The notes beneath the pieces were generated by a model, which ran no database searches, was not told the origin of the DNA, and saw only the letters and a list, made by a program, of their open reading frames with translations. This document shows, piece after piece, positions 12,983 to 14,770 of a DNA stretch of 14,770 bases. Origin of the DNA: Lysobacterales bacterium (lineage in GTDB: Bacteria > Pseudomonadota > Gammaproteobacteria > Xanthomonadales > Xanthomonadaceae); NCBI GenBank assembly GCA_020442545.1, contig JAGRJX010000222.1, forward strand, positions 1-14,770, read 5' to 3'. Position 1 is the first letter of the stretch. Each line of letters begins with the position of its first letter. Made by a program: the position numbers and the translations under genes.

Positions 12983-14770
12983 TCAGAAGATATCGAAGGC
13001 CTGCTGTTCGGTGGTGTGTGCGGCGGTGTCGAGGCTGCGGTTGCGCAGACGGGTAATGTCCTCGCGCTTGAAGCTCTCGCTGATGGCGTTGTCACTGCCG
13101 GGGGCGGCCAGCAGGCCGCTCTGCGGATCGATCAGCGCCGTGACCACGCCTGGCGGCATGGGCGGCAGCACCTCTTCGACGCCTTCGAGCACCGTGCCCA
13201 TGTACGACATCCACATCGGCAGCGCGGCGGCCGAGCCAAACTCGCCGCGACCAAGGGAGGAAAAGTCGTCCATGCCGACCCAGGCGGTGGTGACGATGCC
13301 GCCGCCAAAACCGGAGAACCAGGCATCGCGATGATCGTTGGTGGTGCCGGTCTTGCCACCGAGGTCGCGGCGACCCAGCGCCATCGCGCGCCTGCCGGTG
13401 CCGCGACGGACCACGTCGCGCATCAGCGAACTGATCAGCCAGGTGGTGCGCCGGTCCACGACTTCCGGCGCCAGCAGAACTGCCGGGGGGCCCATCTCGT
13501 CCCTGCGTGCCGACGCGCTCGATGACTGCCGGTTGCCGCCGATACTCAGGTCAAAGCCGCCTTCGCCGACAGCCGGGATTGACGAGGCGCTGGTGGCAGC
13601 GAGGCGTTCCGGGCAGTCGGCGCAGACCGTCGGGACATGGGTGTATTGCACTACCGTGCCGCTGCGGTCGCGGACCTCGCGCACCAGGTAGGGATCGACG
13701 CGGTAGCCGCCGTTGGCAAATACGGCATAGCCGCGCGCCACTTCCAGCGGTGCCAGGGCGGCGGTGCCCAAAGCCATGGACAGGTTGGGCGGGAGGCTTT
13801 CCGGCTCGAAGCCGAAGCGCTGGATGTAGTTGCGCGCGTAGTCAATGCCGATGGCATCCAGCAGGCGCACGGACACCAGGTTGCGCGAGGTCACCATCGC
13901 TTCCCGAAGGCGCATCGGCCCGGCGAAGTCGGCGTTGTCGTTCTGCGGCTGCCAGGTCTCGCCAGTGGTCCGGTTGTGAAACACGACGGGCGCGTCGAGC
14001 ACGATCGAAGCCGGGTTGAAGCCGTGATCGAACGCCGCCGCGTAAACGAAGGGCTTGAAGCTGGAGCCAGGCTGCCGCTTGGCCTGGGTGGCGCGGTTGA
14101 ACTTGTTGATCGCAAAGCTGAAGCCACCGCTGAGCGCGAGAATGGCGCCGTCTTCCGGCGCCAGGGACACGATCGCGCCCTGCGCCTTGGGCAGTTGCGC
14201 CAGCATCCACGCGCCGTCGTCGTTGCGGGTGACGCGGACCACATCGCCGCTGGAGAGGATGTCGCCCGGTGACTTCGGCCTTGGACCGCGCGAGTTTTCC
14301 GACTTGTAGGGTGCCGCCCACGTCATCGCCCCGGCGTCCAGCACGATGCTCTGGCCGTCCTCGAGGTAGACGGTGGCCGTATCGGCGTCAATCTGGGTCA
14401 CCAGCCCTGGCGTCAGCCCGGAAATGGTGCTGAACGGCCGCAGCGACTTGGCCCAGTCGGCCGGTGATGCGGCGCTGGCGAGATCAACCCGCGCTTCCGC
14501 ACCGCGCCAGCCATGGCGTCGATCATAATCCAGCAAAGCCTTGCGGATCGCCTGGTTGGCGGCTTCCTGATTGCGCGATTGCAGCGTCGTCACGTAATGG
14601 TAGCCGTCGGTCATGGCGCCGGCGCCGTAGCGGTCCACGGCCGCCTGGCGGGCGATCTCGGCCGCGTACGGCGCGTCCAGTTCCACCGGTGGTTCGTGCG
14701 GATGCGCGTGGTTGGCTTCGGCCTGTGCCTGCGCCAGCTCGGCGGCGCTGATGAAGCCGACCTCGTGCAT
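12983..14770 (-). CDS. mrcA: Penicillin-binding protein 1A, C-terminal part
   Basis: At least 595 residues of a class A PBP are visible; the gene continues past the right edge, so the membrane anchor and glycosyltransferase catalytic region are missing. The Met at the edge is most likely internal. The fragment begins at the end of the glycosyltransferase domain (FISAAELAQAQAEA), continues through the PBP1A-type OB-like domain (about 90-195) and carries the complete transpeptidase with SSFK (236-239; nucleophile S236), SRN (295-297) and KTG (473-475). The enzyme cross-links peptidoglycan in the periplasm and is the target of beta-lactams. The order and spacing are those of PBP1A (ponA/mrcA) rather than PBP1B. 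An insert of about 50 residues (380-430) before the KTG motif contains C-A-D-C (383-386). An 8-bp-stem hairpin lies past the stop. Confidence 0.95.
   Translation of the reverse strand: MHEVGFISAAELAQAQAEANHAHPHEPPVELDAPYAAEIARQAAVDRYGAGAMTDGYHYVTTLQSRNQEAANQAIRKALLDYDRRHGWRGAEARVDLASAASPADWAKSLRPFSTISGLTPGLVTQIDADTATVYLEDGQSIVLDAGAMTWAAPYKSENSRGPRPKSPGDILSSGDVVRVTRNDDGAWMLAQLPKAQGAIVSLAPEDGAILALSGGFSFAINKFNRATQAKRQPGSSFKPFVYAAAFDHGFNPASIVLDAPVVFHNRTTGETWQPQNDNADFAGPMRLREAMVTSRNLVSVRLLDAIGIDYARNYIQRFGFEPESLPPNLSMALGTAALAPLEVARGYAVFANGGYRVDPYLVREVRDRSGTVVQYTHVPTVCADCPERLAATSASSIPAVGEGGFDLSIGGNRQSSSASARRDEMGPPAVLLAPEVVDRRTTWLISSLMRDVVRRGTGRRAMALGRRDLGGKTGTTNDHRDAWFSGFGGGIVTTAWVGMDDFSSLGRGEFGSAAALPMWMSYMGTVLEGVEEVLPPMPPGVVTALIDPQSGLLAAPGSDNAISESFKREDITRLRNRSLDTAAHTTEQQAFDIF

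Noticed and set aside
1..14770. CRISPR arrays, tRNA or rRNA genes, insertion sequences
   Set aside because: I saw no evenly spaced direct repeats with spacers, no cloverleaf-like sequences and no transposase reading frames. The only repeats found are the short palindromic units near the left end.

Overview
The window looks like a chromosomal segment of a high-GC gammaproteobacterium, most likely of the Xanthomonadales/Lysobacterales. This rests on the protein types (engB, cytochrome c4, dsbA and an EEP nuclease in a row; then slt, an NDUFA9-like reductase and cca in a row), the roughly 65% GC, and a TACAAT-type -10 box. The family-level assignment is inference from remembered gene order, not from a search. 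Every complete gene reads through without a frameshift. The window is mostly housekeeping and envelope functions, and I see no convincing new multi-gene system.

Layout, left to right. The first 98 bases are the start of dusB on the minus strand. A 363-bp intergenic region follows, with three copies of a small palindromic repeat (two direct, one inverted) around a rho-independent terminator. Next, on the minus strand, come a two-repeat YegP/DUF1508 protein and the ribosome-assembly GTPase engB. Divergent from engB, behind a good sigma70-type promoter, are the diheme cytochrome c4 and a DsbA-type oxidase, closed by a 12-bp-stem hairpin. After it come an endonuclease/exonuclease/phosphatase family protein and a membrane Ser/Thr kinase with a C-terminal TPR region. 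The kinase is convergent with a TauE/SafE permease.

The second half begins with an apparent operon on the plus strand: a soluble lytic transglycosylase (possibly leaderless), an NDUFA9-like NAD(P)-binding protein that overlaps it by an ATGA, and cca. Convergent with cca is a lower-GC gene with a TTG start and a nuclease-like motif pattern, which I think is the best lead for something accessory. Then come a nucleotidyltransferase-like protein and the C-terminal two thirds of penicillin-binding protein 1A, running off the right edge.

How the genes fit together: DsbA and cytochrome c4 are periplasmic or envelope redox proteins that probably share a transcript. Slt and PBP1A are peptidoglycan enzymes of opposite activity. 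DusB and Cca act on tRNA, and EngB on the 50S ribosomal subunit. The kinase and the lower-GC gene have no evident pathway partner here.
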